A DNA stretch of 42,735 bases from a virus. The notes below the pieces were generated by a model that saw only the letters and a program-made list of their open reading frames with translations, made no database searches and was not told the origin of the DNA. Shown piece by piece: positions 21,726-30,236 of the stretch (positions are counted from its first letter, which is position 1; each line of letters opens with the position of its first letter). Location: IMG/VR virus record IMGVR_UViG_3300049846_000758, positions 1 through 42,735 of that record; one strand, 5' to 3'. The position numbers and the translations under genes were made by a program.

Positions 21726-23051
21726 ATGAGCAAAACAAAAGGACTCGCGGACCTGAACCCGCGCACGGTAAACCCGAGGACCATGACGGACGACGACCGG
21801 GCGCGCCTGGGCAAGACCCTGCGCGAATTCGGCGACTTGGGTGGCGTGGTCATGAACACCAAGTCGGGCCAGCTCGTGGGCGGTCACCAGCGCGTAAACG
21901 ACTTCCGGAGCGATCCGGAAGCCAAGGTGGTCATCGAGCGCAAGCTGCAGAAGCCGGACGCCACCGGAAGCACGGCTTTCGGCTACGTCGAGGCGCACGG
22001 CACACGCTACAGCTACCGGGAGGTGAGCTGGCCCACGAGCAAGGAGGCTGCGGCGAACCTGGCCGCCAACCGGGTGCATGGGGACTTCGACATGGGGCAG
22101 GTGGCCGAGATGCTGGGCGAGTTCGATGCGGGGTTTGACTTCGACCTGACGGGGTTCGACCCGGGCGAAGTGGCGGGGATGCTGCACGATGAGACGGAAT
22201 CGGTAGACGTGGAGCCGAAGATCGATCATGCAGATGATCTACGGAAGAAGTGGGGCGTGAAACTGGGGCAGGTGTGGAAGCTCGGAGCGCATCGGTTGAT
22301 GTGCGGGGATAGCAGCATCAAGGAGACGGTTCAGGCCCTGCTTGGTGCCGATCGGGCAACGCTGGTGTTTACGGACCCGCCCTATGGAGTGAGCATCGCC
22401 GCGAAGAACCGGATGCTCAACACGTTCGACACGTTCGACAAGTCCGGCAAGAACAGCAGCAACCGAAACGCGAAGGATATCGTCGATGACGCGATTTCAC
22501 CGGATGCCCTCAAGGCAAAACTGCTGCCGGTATTCGTCAACGTCAGAACGCTGGTCATGGCCGAAGACTGCGCCGTGCTTATGACCGCTCCCCAAAACGG
22601 AGAGCTTGGCATGATGATGATGATGATGATGATGGATGCTGGGCTTCCGATTCGGCATTGCCTAATCTGGAAGAAGAACGCGCCAACGTTCTCAATGGGC
22701 CGGCTGGATTACGACTACGCCCACGAGCCGATCTTGTTCACATGGGGCAAGCGCCACAAGAGGCGGATGCTCGGTGAGCACCGCTCCAGCGTCTGGGAGA
22801 TAGACAAGCCGACGGCATCCAAGCATCACCCGACCATGAAGCCCGTGGCATTGGTCGTGAACGCCATCATGAACCACACGGATAAGGCAGACATTGTCTT
22901 CGACTCATACTCTGGCAGCGGAACTACGCTCATCGCATGCGAGCAGACCGGCCGCCAGTGCCGTGCCATCGAGATTGATCCTGGCTACGTAGCGGTAGCA
23001 ATCCAGCGGTGGGTCGATGTCACTGGTGGCAAGCCCGAGCTCGTGACTTGA
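21726..23051 (+). CDS. ParB-like domain fused to beta-class DNA methyltransferase
   Basis: 441 aa from ATG 21726. Residues 1-~145 are a ParB/Srx-type domain (LNPRTVNPRTMTDDDRARLG, GGHQRVNDF). The methylase follows with DPPY (217-220), a target region (~230-340) and then the SAM site DSYSGSGTTLIACEQ (393-). DPPY before the glycine motif is the beta class, which methylates adenine N6 or cytosine N4. ParB-methylase fusions of this type are common in phages beside terminase genes. An (ATG)8 run encodes eight Met in a row at 296-303. An 89-base gap precedes it, with no clear promoter. Confidence 0.92.
   Translation: MSKTKGLADLNPRTVNPRTMTDDDRARLGKTLREFGDLGGVVMNTKSGQLVGGHQRVNDFRSDPEAKVVIERKLQKPDATGSTAFGYVEAHGTRYSYREVSWPTSKEAAANLAANRVHGDFDMGQVAEMLGEFDAGFDFDLTGFDPGEVAGMLHDETESVDVEPKIDHADDLRKKWGVKLGQVWKLGAHRLMCGDSSIKETVQALLGADRATLVFTDPPYGVSIAAKNRMLNTFDTFDKSGKNSSNRNAKDIVDDAISPDALKAKLLPVFVNVRTLVMAEDCAVLMTAPQNGELGMMMMMMMMDAGLPIRHCLIWKKNAPTFSMGRLDYDYAHEPILFTWGKRHKRRMLGEHRSSVWEIDKPTASKHHPTMKPVALVVNAIMNHTDKADIVFDSYSGSGTTLIACEQTGRQCRAIEIDPGYVAVAIQRWVDVTGGKPELVT
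22611..22634. repeat. (ATG)8 microsatellite, eight Met codons
   Basis: Eight perfect ATG triplets give a Met8 run inside the methylase, in place of the usual short helix before the second strand group. The tract is in frame and slippage would change length by single Met residues without breaking the frame. Confidence 0.95.
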
Positions 23052-23062
23052 CAGGAGCCTTG

Positions 23063-23296
23063 ATGCCTCAGGCCGGAAAGTCCGGAAAGTCCGGAAAGTC
23101 CGGAAAGGTGGTTTCCGGACTCAGTCCGGAAAGTCCGCTCCCCTATAGGGGGACGGACTCCGGACGGACTGAACCGCACGACGAGTCCGGACGAGTTTCC
23201 GGACTGAACAACATGACCTTCGCCGCCATCTCCCGCCGTTGGGACCAAGCCGACGCCGAACGCCTCGCCGCCGACCGCGCTCGCGCCGCGACTTGA
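23063..23296 (+). CDS. Small ORF crossing the TCCGGA repeat cluster
   Basis: 77 aa from ATG 23063 with AGGAG six bases upstream. The first 15 residues contain GKSGKSGKSGK, produced by the 9-bp DNA repeat. The last ~30 (FAAISRRWDQADAERLAADR) look like a normal helical protein. The good ribosome site supports translation. The composition of the first half follows the DNA repeat, so the coding role there may be secondary. No family is recognised. Confidence 0.55.
   Translation: MPQAGKSGKSGKSGKVVSGLSPESPLPYRGTDSGRTEPHDESGRVSGLNNMTFAAISRRWDQADAERLAADRARAAT
23072..23203. repeat. TCCGGA repeat and palindrome cluster, possible packaging site
   Basis: A 9-bp unit (T/G)CCGGAAAG is repeated four times (23072-23107). 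A perfect 10-bp-arm palindrome follows (TTTCCGGACT 23112-23121 and AGTCCGGAAA 23123-23132), then CCCCTATAGGGG (23140-23151) and further TCCGGA copies. TCCGGA occurs eight times in about 125 bp. It lies 255 bases before the small terminase gene. Terminases of known phages bind repeated sites near their own gene, so a pac or cos region is a reasonable inference. Confidence 0.7.
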
Positions 23297-23309
23297 CACG
23301 GAAGCTGTG

Positions 23310-23408
23310 ATGCATCATTGCTTCCTCGTGACAGCAACTTCGCAACCCGGAGCCAACCGGGGCAATCCTTCGGCCAGAGGGATGGAATACGCGCATCCCA
23401 GCCGCTAA
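23310..23408 (+). CDS. Possible 32-aa leader ORF before the terminase
   Basis: ATG 23310 with GGAAG eight bases upstream reads 32 codons (MHHCFLVTATSQPGANRGNP) to TAA 23406-23408. The junction TTGACACGGAAGCTGTGATGC repeats the layout before 23063 (TTGACAGGAGCCTTGATGC). It overlaps in another frame an open stretch (23332-23457) that leads into the terminase small subunit without a start codon. It may be a short leader gene or the true start of a frameshifted terminase gene. Confidence 0.35.
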   Translation: MHHCFLVTATSQPGANRGNPSARGMEYAHPSR

Positions 23409-23457
23409 ACCCGTCCCCAAGAAAACCGGCCCAGGCCCGCGCCCCACTCGTGAAGAG

Positions 23458-23928
23458 ATGCAGGAGCGCACGGACTTCGTCGTGGATTGCCTTGGAAACT
23501 GTCTGCTCAAGTCGCAGATCAATCGAGCTTTCCGCAACAAGTTCGACCCGGATGCATCTCCGGCGACCATCGCGGACTATGTGTCTCGCGCGCGTAAGCA
23601 GATGGCTGAGAGCCTGTCCCGCACGCGGCAGGAGCACGCCGAGAAGGTCCTGGCCTCATTGGAGGCCATTGTGCGCAACCCCAAGACCCCGCAACAGGCC
23701 AAGGTCCGGGCGCTGGAGGTAGTGGCCCGGCTGGTCGGGGCCGAGGAAGCGCGGCAGTTCGTTGTGCGGCACGAGGATGGCGCCGAGCGCAAGGAGGACA
23801 TCGACCGGAGGATTGACGCGGTGTTTGGCATCGTGAGGCGACCTGTGCCGGCCACGAACGGCAACGGGCATCCGGATGCCATCGTAGCCAACGGGGTGGA
23901 TACCGAGGCGCAGGAGGCCACGGCGTGA
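23458..23928 (+). CDS. terS: Terminase small subunit
   Basis: 156 aa from ATG 23458. Residues ~15-50 (CLLKSQINRAFRNKFDPDAS, IADYVSRARKQMAESL) are a helix-turn-helix of the small terminase type, followed by a helical oligomerisation region and a disordered end. It recognises the packaging site and regulates the large subunit. The ATG has no good ribosome site. The frame is open upstream to 23332 with plausible codons (VPKKTGPGPRPTREEM) but without ATG, GTG or TTG, so the true start is uncertain. It overlaps the large subunit by GTGA. Confidence 0.75.
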   Translation: MQERTDFVVDCLGNCLLKSQINRAFRNKFDPDASPATIADYVSRARKQMAESLSRTRQEHAEKVLASLEAIVRNPKTPQQAKVRALEVVARLVGAEEARQFVVRHEDGAERKEDIDRRIDAVFGIVRRPVPATNGNGHPDAIVANGVDTEAQEATA

Positions 23929-25340
23929 AGCTCGCTGTATCAACGCCACGGGACCTGCTGTTGCCCTATCAGGAGCGGTGGGTGTCGGACTCGTCACGGT
24001 TCAAGATCGGGCTGTGGTCCAGGCAGGTGGGAAAGGACTTTTGTAGCGGGGAGGAGGGAATCCGCGATTGCATCACTGCAGGGCGCCGTGGGGAAAAAAT
24101 CAACTGGCTGATCGTTAGCCCGTCGGAGCGGCAGTCCATCGAGGCGCTGAGCAAGTGGAAGGAGTGGGCCGAGGCCTACAAGCTGGCGATCGAGGAGCAG
24201 ACCGAGGAACGGGAGCATGGCAGCGAGTCGATACTGAAAAGCGCCAGCATCGATTTTGCCAGCGGCTGCCGGGTGATCGCTGTGCCTGGAAACCCGGACA
24301 CCGTGCGGGGCTACTCAGCGAACCTCCTCCTGACCGAGTTCGCGTTTTTCGAAAATCCGGAGCTGACTTGGCGCGCCTTGGTGCCGTCCATCACCAACCC
24401 GATCCGCGGCAAGAAAAAGATCCGCGTAATCAGCAGCGCGAACGGAATCGGGAACAAGTTCCATGATCTTTGGGTCAAGAACCACGGGGTGACCGATGCC
24501 AATTGGTCCGCGCATTTCGTGACCATCCACGATGCGATTGCAGATGGGCTCCAGGTGGACGCCAAGGAGCTGCGGGACAGCATCGACGACCCGGAAGGAT
24601 GGGCGCAGGAATATGAGTGCGAGTTCATCGACGCCAGCGGCGTATTGCTGACCTACGCGATTATCGCTTGCTGCGAGAGCCATGACGCGACTCTGTCCGT
24701 CCCGGCCGATTACTGGGAAGTCAGCGAAGGGCCGCCCGTGGATTTGGGCATCGACTTCGCGCGGCGCAAGCATCTCAGCGTTTGCTGGGCCATCGAAAGC
24801 CCGACGCCGAACTTGAGGTTGACCCGTGAGGTTCTGGCCATGCGGGACGTGAGCACCCCGGATCAGCTGGACATCCTTCGGACCAGGATTCGCCGGGCGC
24901 GGCGGGTGTGCCTGGACTACACCGGGGCCGGGATCGGGCTCGGTGATATGGCCGTGAAGGAATTTGGGGAGTACAAGCCAGCGCAACACAAGTTCGGGAA
25001 GATCGAGCTGTGCCAGGCATCGCAACCGTTCAACAACGAGATGTATTCCAAGCTTCGGGCGAGCATGGAGCATCGGAGCCCGCTGATTCCGGTGGACAGG
25101 GTCATTCGGGAGGACCTACACTCGGTCTATCGGCATGCGACGCAGACCGGAGTCAGCTACAGGGCGCCACACGCATCGGATGGGGATTACGGACACGCGG
25201 ATCGGTGCTACGCGCTCGGGCTCGCCAACCGGGCCAGTACGCTGACGATGGGGCACTGTGAGCCGGACCGAATTCGGATCGGTGGCGGCGGCCTGTTCAA
25301 GCGGAATTTCAGACCCCGGCGGCTCATGGCAACACGATGA
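23925..25340 (+). CDS. terL: Terminase large subunit, Mu gp28-like
   Basis: 471 aa from GTG 23925. The ATPase part has a Walker A-like SRQVGKDF (~32-39) and ANLLLTEFAFF as Walker B, where the usual Asp before the Glu is Thr. The family segment ITNPIRGKKKIRVISSANG follows. The nuclease part holds DLGIDFARRKHLSV, VCLDYTGAGIG and GDYGHADRC, giving the three Asp of an RNase-H fold. It packages DNA into the capsid through the portal. The portal gene follows in ATGA overlap. Confidence 0.92.
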   Translation: MKLAVSTPRDLLLPYQERWVSDSSRFKIGLWSRQVGKDFCSGEEGIRDCITAGRRGEKINWLIVSPSERQSIEALSKWKEWAEAYKLAIEEQTEEREHGSESILKSASIDFASGCRVIAVPGNPDTVRGYSANLLLTEFAFFENPELTWRALVPSITNPIRGKKKIRVISSANGIGNKFHDLWVKNHGVTDANWSAHFVTIHDAIADGLQVDAKELRDSIDDPEGWAQEYECEFIDASGVLLTYAIIACCESHDATLSVPADYWEVSEGPPVDLGIDFARRKHLSVCWAIESPTPNLRLTREVLAMRDVSTPDQLDILRTRIRRARRVCLDYTGAGIGLGDMAVKEFGEYKPAQHKFGKIELCQASQPFNNEMYSKLRASMEHRSPLIPVDRVIREDLHSVYRHATQTGVSYRAPHASDGDYGHADRCYALGLANRASTLTMGHCEPDRIRIGGGGLFKRNFRPRRLMATR

Positions 25341-27124
25341 ACGGACTTACCACACTCGCAATCAGTAGGCTTACGGGCCGCCCGGTGGCAGCGTCATCGG
25401 CAGTGGCTGTGCAGGTGCCCATGCCAATGGCTGCGATGGCCCCGGTGCCGGACAGCCTTCAGCAGATCATCCGGCCATCGGCACAATCCCGGTGGATTCT
25501 GCCACAGTTGTCGGCCATCACCCCGACCTACATTGAGAGCGCGTTGCGCGGTGCGTTTGTTGGCGGGAACGTCCAGAGCTGGGAGCTGTTCGACCTGATG
25601 GAGGACACCTGGCCACGTCTTGCGAAGAACCTGAACGAGATCAAGAACGCTGTGGTAGCGATGGATTGGCACTTGGAATCTTGGCATGAAGATGGCGAAG
25701 CGTGTTCTCCAGCAGCGGCGGAACGCTGTGCGCTGGTGAGTAATGCGGTGTGGCGAATGAAGCCGAAGCCGGACTTGGATGAGAACAACTTCGGGCAGAC
25801 CGTCTACGACTTGGCGGATGCTTTCGGCAAGGGTTGCTCCGTGCTGGAGGTGCTTTGGGAGATCCGACACGACCGGAATCTTGGGGATATTACTGTCCCG
25901 AGGGCAACGCAGTGGGTGCATCCGGTCAACTACGCATGGACGCAGGAAGGCCGGCTCGGGCTACGGACTGAGGTCATGGGCACGGACGCCGGACGATACT
26001 CGCTGCGGACGACGAGTTACACGCCTGGGCGCATGGCCATAGAGCCGTTCCCGGAGGACCAGTTCCTCATCAGCATCCAGAAAGCTCGGACAGGCCCGGC
26101 GCTGACCGCTGGCAGGCTGCGAGCGCTTGCATGGTGGTGGTGCGCGGCGAACTTCTCGGCGGACTGGTTGATGAACTTGGCCCAGGTGTTCGGGCTCCCT
26201 GTCCGTTGGGCCAATTACCCGACAGGGGCGGCGCAATCCACCGTGAACGCGATCTCGGACATGCTTGAGAACATGGGCAGCGCCGGGTGGGCCGCGTTCC
26301 CCGAGGGCACCAACCTCACGCTACACACGCCAGGAAGCTTGGGCACGATGTCCCCGCAGGCCGATTTGCTCGACCGCGCGGACACCAATTGCGACCTGTT
26401 GATCCTCGGCCAGACGCTCACGAGCGAAATGCCGCAGACAGGTTCGTTTGCTGCGGCAAAGGTTCACGAGGGCGTCAAGGGAGAGGTCATTCAGGCGCTG
26501 GCCAACTCCGTTGCTGGAGTGCTCAACGATCAGCTTATCCCGTCCATCTTGCGCCTGAACTACGGTGACGAGGAAGAGTGTCCGAGGTTCGAGCCGAAGG
26601 AGAAGTTGATCGAGGATATGAAGGCGAACGCGGACCGTGACGCTATCCTCCTGGCAGCCGGTGTCCAGATGCCCAAGGCATGGTTCTATGAGCGGCACGA
26701 GATTCCGATTCCTCAACCGGGCGAGGAAGTGATCGAGAAGTCGGCGCCTATGGCCAATCCATACGGGCAGCCCGGGCAGCAATCGCAGCAAGATTCGATG
26801 GACCAACAGGAGCCTTCGGACACAGGCGACACGGAAGACCAGGCTGACGACTCGGAAGACATGGCGGCAAAGGAATCCAGGACGAACAAGGTCACGAGCG
26901 ACGCGCTGCGTTTGGTGTCGGCCATTGCGGACGACATGAAGCCTTTGCGCGACCGCATCGAGCGAATCTTGAGCATCCAGAACCCGGACATCCTCAACGC
27001 AAAGCTCGCGGAATTCCAAAAGGAACTGCCCCAGATTCTGAAGGACATCAACCAAGACCCGAACTCTGCCAAGGTGCTTGAGGGGCTTATGCACCGCGCG
27101 TTCTTGAAAGGACTGAAGACATGA
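25337..27124 (+). CDS. Portal protein, DUF935 (Mu gp29-like)
   Basis: 595 aa from ATG 25337 (ATGA overlap). QLSAITPTYIESALRGAFVG, WPRLAKNLNEIKNAVVAMDW and FAAAKVHEGVKGEVIQALAN are DUF935 segments. In Mu the protein forms the dodecameric portal ring. After ~480 comes a Gln/Asp/Glu-rich linker (GQQSQQDSMDQQEPSDTGD), then a helical tail to residue 595. It is coupled to the protease-capsid fusion by ATGA. Confidence 0.92.
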   Translation: MNGLTTLAISRLTGRPVAASSAVAVQVPMPMAAMAPVPDSLQQIIRPSAQSRWILPQLSAITPTYIESALRGAFVGGNVQSWELFDLMEDTWPRLAKNLNEIKNAVVAMDWHLESWHEDGEACSPAAAERCALVSNAVWRMKPKPDLDENNFGQTVYDLADAFGKGCSVLEVLWEIRHDRNLGDITVPRATQWVHPVNYAWTQEGRLGLRTEVMGTDAGRYSLRTTSYTPGRMAIEPFPEDQFLISIQKARTGPALTAGRLRALAWWWCAANFSADWLMNLAQVFGLPVRWANYPTGAAQSTVNAISDMLENMGSAGWAAFPEGTNLTLHTPGSLGTMSPQADLLDRADTNCDLLILGQTLTSEMPQTGSFAAAKVHEGVKGEVIQALANSVAGVLNDQLIPSILRLNYGDEEECPRFEPKEKLIEDMKANADRDAILLAAGVQMPKAWFYERHEIPIPQPGEEVIEKSAPMANPYGQPGQQSQQDSMDQQEPSDTGDTEDQADDSEDMAAKESRTNKVTSDALRLVSAIADDMKPLRDRIERILSIQNPDILNAKLAEFQKELPQILKDINQDPNSAKVLEGLMHRAFLKGLKT

Positions 27125-29202
27125 TCACTGCAAAGGCCACAGCGTTGTCCGAACCTGAAGCGCTACACGGCGGTGCGACGGATGCCCCGGATTCGGCAGT
27201 CGGCGAGTTTATGTATATGGGCGGCGGGTCGCACACGATCAACGCGAGCAAAGGCCAGCCCGGGGCGCACCGGAAGTCCGTAACGGTGAATGTGCAGGTT
27301 GACCGTAGCACCGCCGATGCCCTGCAACAGCAGCTCAATGCCATCAATGCGAGGACTGGGGATCGCGCATACTTCGACTTCAACCACGAGGATCGGGACG
27401 CGAGCTTTTGGCCGACTAAGTTTTCGTGGCGAGACCAGCCGAAGCCCGGGGTATACGTCGCGGGTGAGTGGAGCGAGCGCGGGCGTGCCGCCATCAACGG
27501 CCGAGCGTATCGCAGCTTCTCCCCGGTGTTCCACGTGGATGATGACTCGAAGTCCCCGGCCCGCATCATTGCGAATGCGGATGCCCGCCCGAATATGGGT
27601 GGCCTGGTGAACAACCCAGCGTTCAAGAACAATTTGCCCTTGTGGGCGAAGCAGGCTGGAGCAAACCAGCCAACCAACAAAACACACATGAAAAAAAGTC
27701 CTGAAGAGTTGGCCAAGCTCCAAGCCACGAAAGCGAATCTGGAGCAGGAAATCCGTGCGGCTGAGGGTCTGACCTCGCTGACACCCGAAGAGTGCGAAGC
27801 CGTCGCCGCCAAACAGACAGAGCTTGCGAGCGTCGTTCGCGAGCTGGAACTGCAAGCAGTGCTCGCGAAGAACGAGACGCTGGAACAGGCGATGTTCAGC
27901 CAGCGCAAGACCGAAGCCGAATCCGCCGTCAAGGCCGCTGTCGCCCGTGGCGCCATTCCGGCCAAAAACGATGCGCTGATTGCGACATGGACCAAGAAGT
28001 GCATCGAAGACCCTGAAAACCTGACATTGCTGGCCGCGATGCACGGGGCGCGGGTTCTGCCTGGTGCCGTGGCCACGGCTGTTCAGCGCCCGATCCTGAG
28101 CATTGGTTCGGCAAGCATCAGCCGGGAAAGCAACCACAACGTGCTGGCGAAGATGAGCGACCTGGTAAAGAGCCAGAACCGCGGCATCTCGTACCACGAG
28201 AGGCCGAAGCTAGCGAGGGAAGTTGCGGAGATTTACGCCAAGGAGATCCTGCCCCGCCTGAGGGAAGGGGACGAAATTCCGATCAACGCGGCTGATACCT
28301 ACGTATCAACCCTAGTTTCAATCCGCACTCTTGAGCTTCTGACGCTCAACTTCCCGATCCTTCAAAGCATCTGGACGGACATGAGTGATCAGGTCGTGAA
28401 CTACGGCGATACGCTCATCACACGAACGGTTGGTATTCCCGCGGTGCAGACCTACAATACCAGCACAGGATGGCCGACGAACAGCACGGCGGCCACGACG
28501 GACGTGCCCATCACATACGACCAGTTCAAGGGTGTCCCGATCCAGTTCCAGTCGCATGTCATCGGCTCAACGGTCCGGCGACTGTTCGATGAGGTGTCCC
28601 CGGCCCAAGCCTACGCGCTTGGCAAGGATATCGTGGATTACGTCTACGGTCTTATTACGTCAGCATACACGAACACGAACACTGCGGTCGGGCTCGGTAC
28701 GTTCGGGCGCAGCACGGTGATCGACGTTGGCGGCATCCTGGACGACGCGGCGAACCCGGAAATGGGGCGGTTTCTCATCCTGGCCAGGCCTTACTACTCG
28801 GCGCTTTCCAAGGACAACGCGATCATTCAGCTCGCGACATTCCAGAAAGCGGAACTCATCACGCAGGGGATGAGCCCGACGACGATGCAGGACGTGGAAG
28901 GCTTCCGGGTAATCAAGGCCGTGAACCTTCCCGCGACGGCCATCGGCGGCAAGACCCTGAAGGGATTCGCCGGCACCAAGTCCTCTCTGGTCTTGGGCAC
29001 GCGGCTCTCTGCGGACTACGTCAATGCGCTTCCTGGCGCTTCCAATGGCACTTTGCAGGTCGTCACGACGCCTGGCGGGTTCAGCGCGAACCTGGTCCAG
29101 TACGTGAACCACGGAACGGCTGCTGCGGTGCAGCGGTTGGAGATCATGTACGGCGCGAGTCGTGGCCAGGTTGCCGCTGGTGCTACCATTACGGACGTGT
29201 AA
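27121..29202 (+). CDS. Fused prohead protease, scaffold and major capsid protein
   Basis: 693 aa. Residues ~50-185 resemble Mu I-type prohead protease (RAYFDFNHED with H89, GVYVAGEWSERGRAAI, YRSFSPVF, GGLVNNPAF). Residues ~190-300 are helical and charged like a scaffold. The rest (~330-693: YVSTLVSIRTLELLTLNFPI, GRFLILARPYYSALSKDNAI) is the shell protein. Usually these are two or three genes. The internal ATG 27688 begins MKKSPEELAKLQATKANLEQ, just where a scaffold should start, and could give a shorter product as Nu3 does in lambda C. It has no clear ribosome site. Confidence 0.8.
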   Translation: MITAKATALSEPEALHGGATDAPDSAVGEFMYMGGGSHTINASKGQPGAHRKSVTVNVQVDRSTADALQQQLNAINARTGDRAYFDFNHEDRDASFWPTKFSWRDQPKPGVYVAGEWSERGRAAINGRAYRSFSPVFHVDDDSKSPARIIANADARPNMGGLVNNPAFKNNLPLWAKQAGANQPTNKTHMKKSPEELAKLQATKANLEQEIRAAEGLTSLTPEECEAVAAKQTELASVVRELELQAVLAKNETLEQAMFSQRKTEAESAVKAAVARGAIPAKNDALIATWTKKCIEDPENLTLLAAMHGARVLPGAVATAVQRPILSIGSASISRESNHNVLAKMSDLVKSQNRGISYHERPKLAREVAEIYAKEILPRLREGDEIPINAADTYVSTLVSIRTLELLTLNFPILQSIWTDMSDQVVNYGDTLITRTVGIPAVQTYNTSTGWPTNSTAATTDVPITYDQFKGVPIQFQSHVIGSTVRRLFDEVSPAQAYALGKDIVDYVYGLITSAYTNTNTAVGLGTFGRSTVIDVGGILDDAANPEMGRFLILARPYYSALSKDNAIIQLATFQKAELITQGMSPTTMQDVEGFRVIKAVNLPATAIGGKTLKGFAGTKSSLVLGTRLSADYVNALPGASNGTLQVVTTPGGFSANLVQYVNHGTAAAVQRLEIMYGASRGQVAAGATITDV

Positions 29203-29238
29203 TCAATGAGACTGAAAACTGAACAATCAAATCGAACA

Positions 29239-29757
29239 ATGAACACGATCAAGAAGCTCATTAACTCGTTGCGCCACCTCCTGGCGTTCGCGGCCTGCAT
29301 CTTTGCGCTGGCCGGTCCTCCCGCGGCGAATGCCGCGGACTACGCGGTGCAGGGAACGTTTTTCAACTTCCCGATTACCAGCATTGCAAACGGGGTTGTG
29401 TCCAACGCCAATGCGACAATCGACGTGACCCAGTTCACGGAATTCGCGCTGGACGTGAAGACCGTTTCCGCAGTGGCTGTGTCTGGAGCAAGTCCGCTGA
29501 TCATCAAGTGGCGCACGTCTCTCAACGGGACGGACTTCAACACCAGCACCAACGATGCCCCAGGACATGCTCAAGGCTGGTTTGCTGTGCCGATGTCCAC
29601 AGGTGGATCGCTGAGCAACTACTGGACAACCAATATCACCGTGAACGGAATTGGTTACTGGCAGTTGCAGTTGATGACAAACAACACCGGCCAGACGCTG
29701 ACCAATGTTGTGATCCGCGGGTACGTGAAACCGAAGCGGACTAATAGCGACTTCTGA
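29239..29757 (+). CDS. Exported protein after the capsid gene
   Basis: 172 aa from ATG 29239 (ATG 29206 would add 11 residues before the signal peptide). KKLINSLRH, then hydrophobic LLAFAACIFALAG and ANA-AD give a clean Sec signal peptide with cleavage near residue 33. The mature part is beta-rich with Asn and Thr (QTLTNVVIRGYVKPKR). Its position directly after the capsid gene is that of a decoration protein, but an export signal is not expected there. The role is open. It is followed by a strong terminator. Confidence 0.7.
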   Translation: MNTIKKLINSLRHLLAFAACIFALAGPPAANAADYAVQGTFFNFPITSIANGVVSNANATIDVTQFTEFALDVKTVSAVAVSGASPLIIKWRTSLNGTDFNTSTNDAPGHAQGWFAVPMSTGGSLSNYWTTNITVNGIGYWQLQLMTNNTGQTLTNVVIRGYVKPKRTNSDF

Positions 29758-29772
29758 TCCATTGGTGACAAT

Positions 29773-29806
29773 GGGGTCGGCGCACCAACAGCGCCGGCCC
29801 CTTTAT
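29773..29806 (+). terminator. Intrinsic terminator after the capsid operon
   Basis: GGGGTCGGCGC (29773-29783) pairs with GCGCCGGCCCC (29791-29801) over 11 base pairs with one G-U pair and loop ACCAACA, followed by TTTAT. It would stop part of the transcripts after the capsid and exported-protein genes, giving those more product than the downstream connector genes. Confidence 0.85.
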
Positions 29807-29830
29807 CGATTTCAAATCAAATCCAACTTT

Positions 29831-30232
29831 ATGGCCAAAGAACCAAAGAAGCACGAACAGCCGGATCTGGACGACGCGGAGCAGAGGGCGAACGAGCGGC
29901 GCGCACAGGAAGCCAAGCTGCGCGAAGCGGAAGCCGAAGCTGAGGTAAACAAGCAGATCGCGGAAGGCCGGGCCGTGATCGAAAAGGAGAAGTCCGACGC
30001 AGCACTAAGGGCCAAGGTCATTTCGATCCGGGAAGAACTTGTGGTCAAAGCAGCGATGTCTGAGACCAAGCTTGTCAGGCTCAAGCAACTGGTGAATGCA
30101 ATTACGACCGCTGTCGGGGACATCCATGGTGCTATCATCACGGCGAACGACGTTGCAAAGCACGACCCTGCACGTGCTTTGGCCGGCATCGAGCGCGCCA
30201 GGGCGGCATTCGAATCGCTGAAGGTCGATTAA
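29831..30232 (+). CDS. Coiled-coil protein in the connector region
   Basis: 133 aa from ATG 29831. The first ~60 residues are a charged coiled coil (EQRANERRAQEAKLREAEAE), then helices to the end (ALAGIERARAAFESLKVD). No family is recognised. Between terminator and connector genes it could be a head accessory or a chaperone. Confidence 0.65.
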   Translation: MAKEPKKHEQPDLDDAEQRANERRAQEAKLREAEAEAEVNKQIAEGRAVIEKEKSDAALRAKVISIREELVVKAAMSETKLVRLKQLVNAITTAVGDIHGAIITANDVAKHDPARALAGIERARAAFESLKVD

Positions 30233-30236
30233 CATC

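Noticed and set aside
23072-23107. A CRISPR array
   Set aside because: The 9-bp units are directly adjacent, without spacers.
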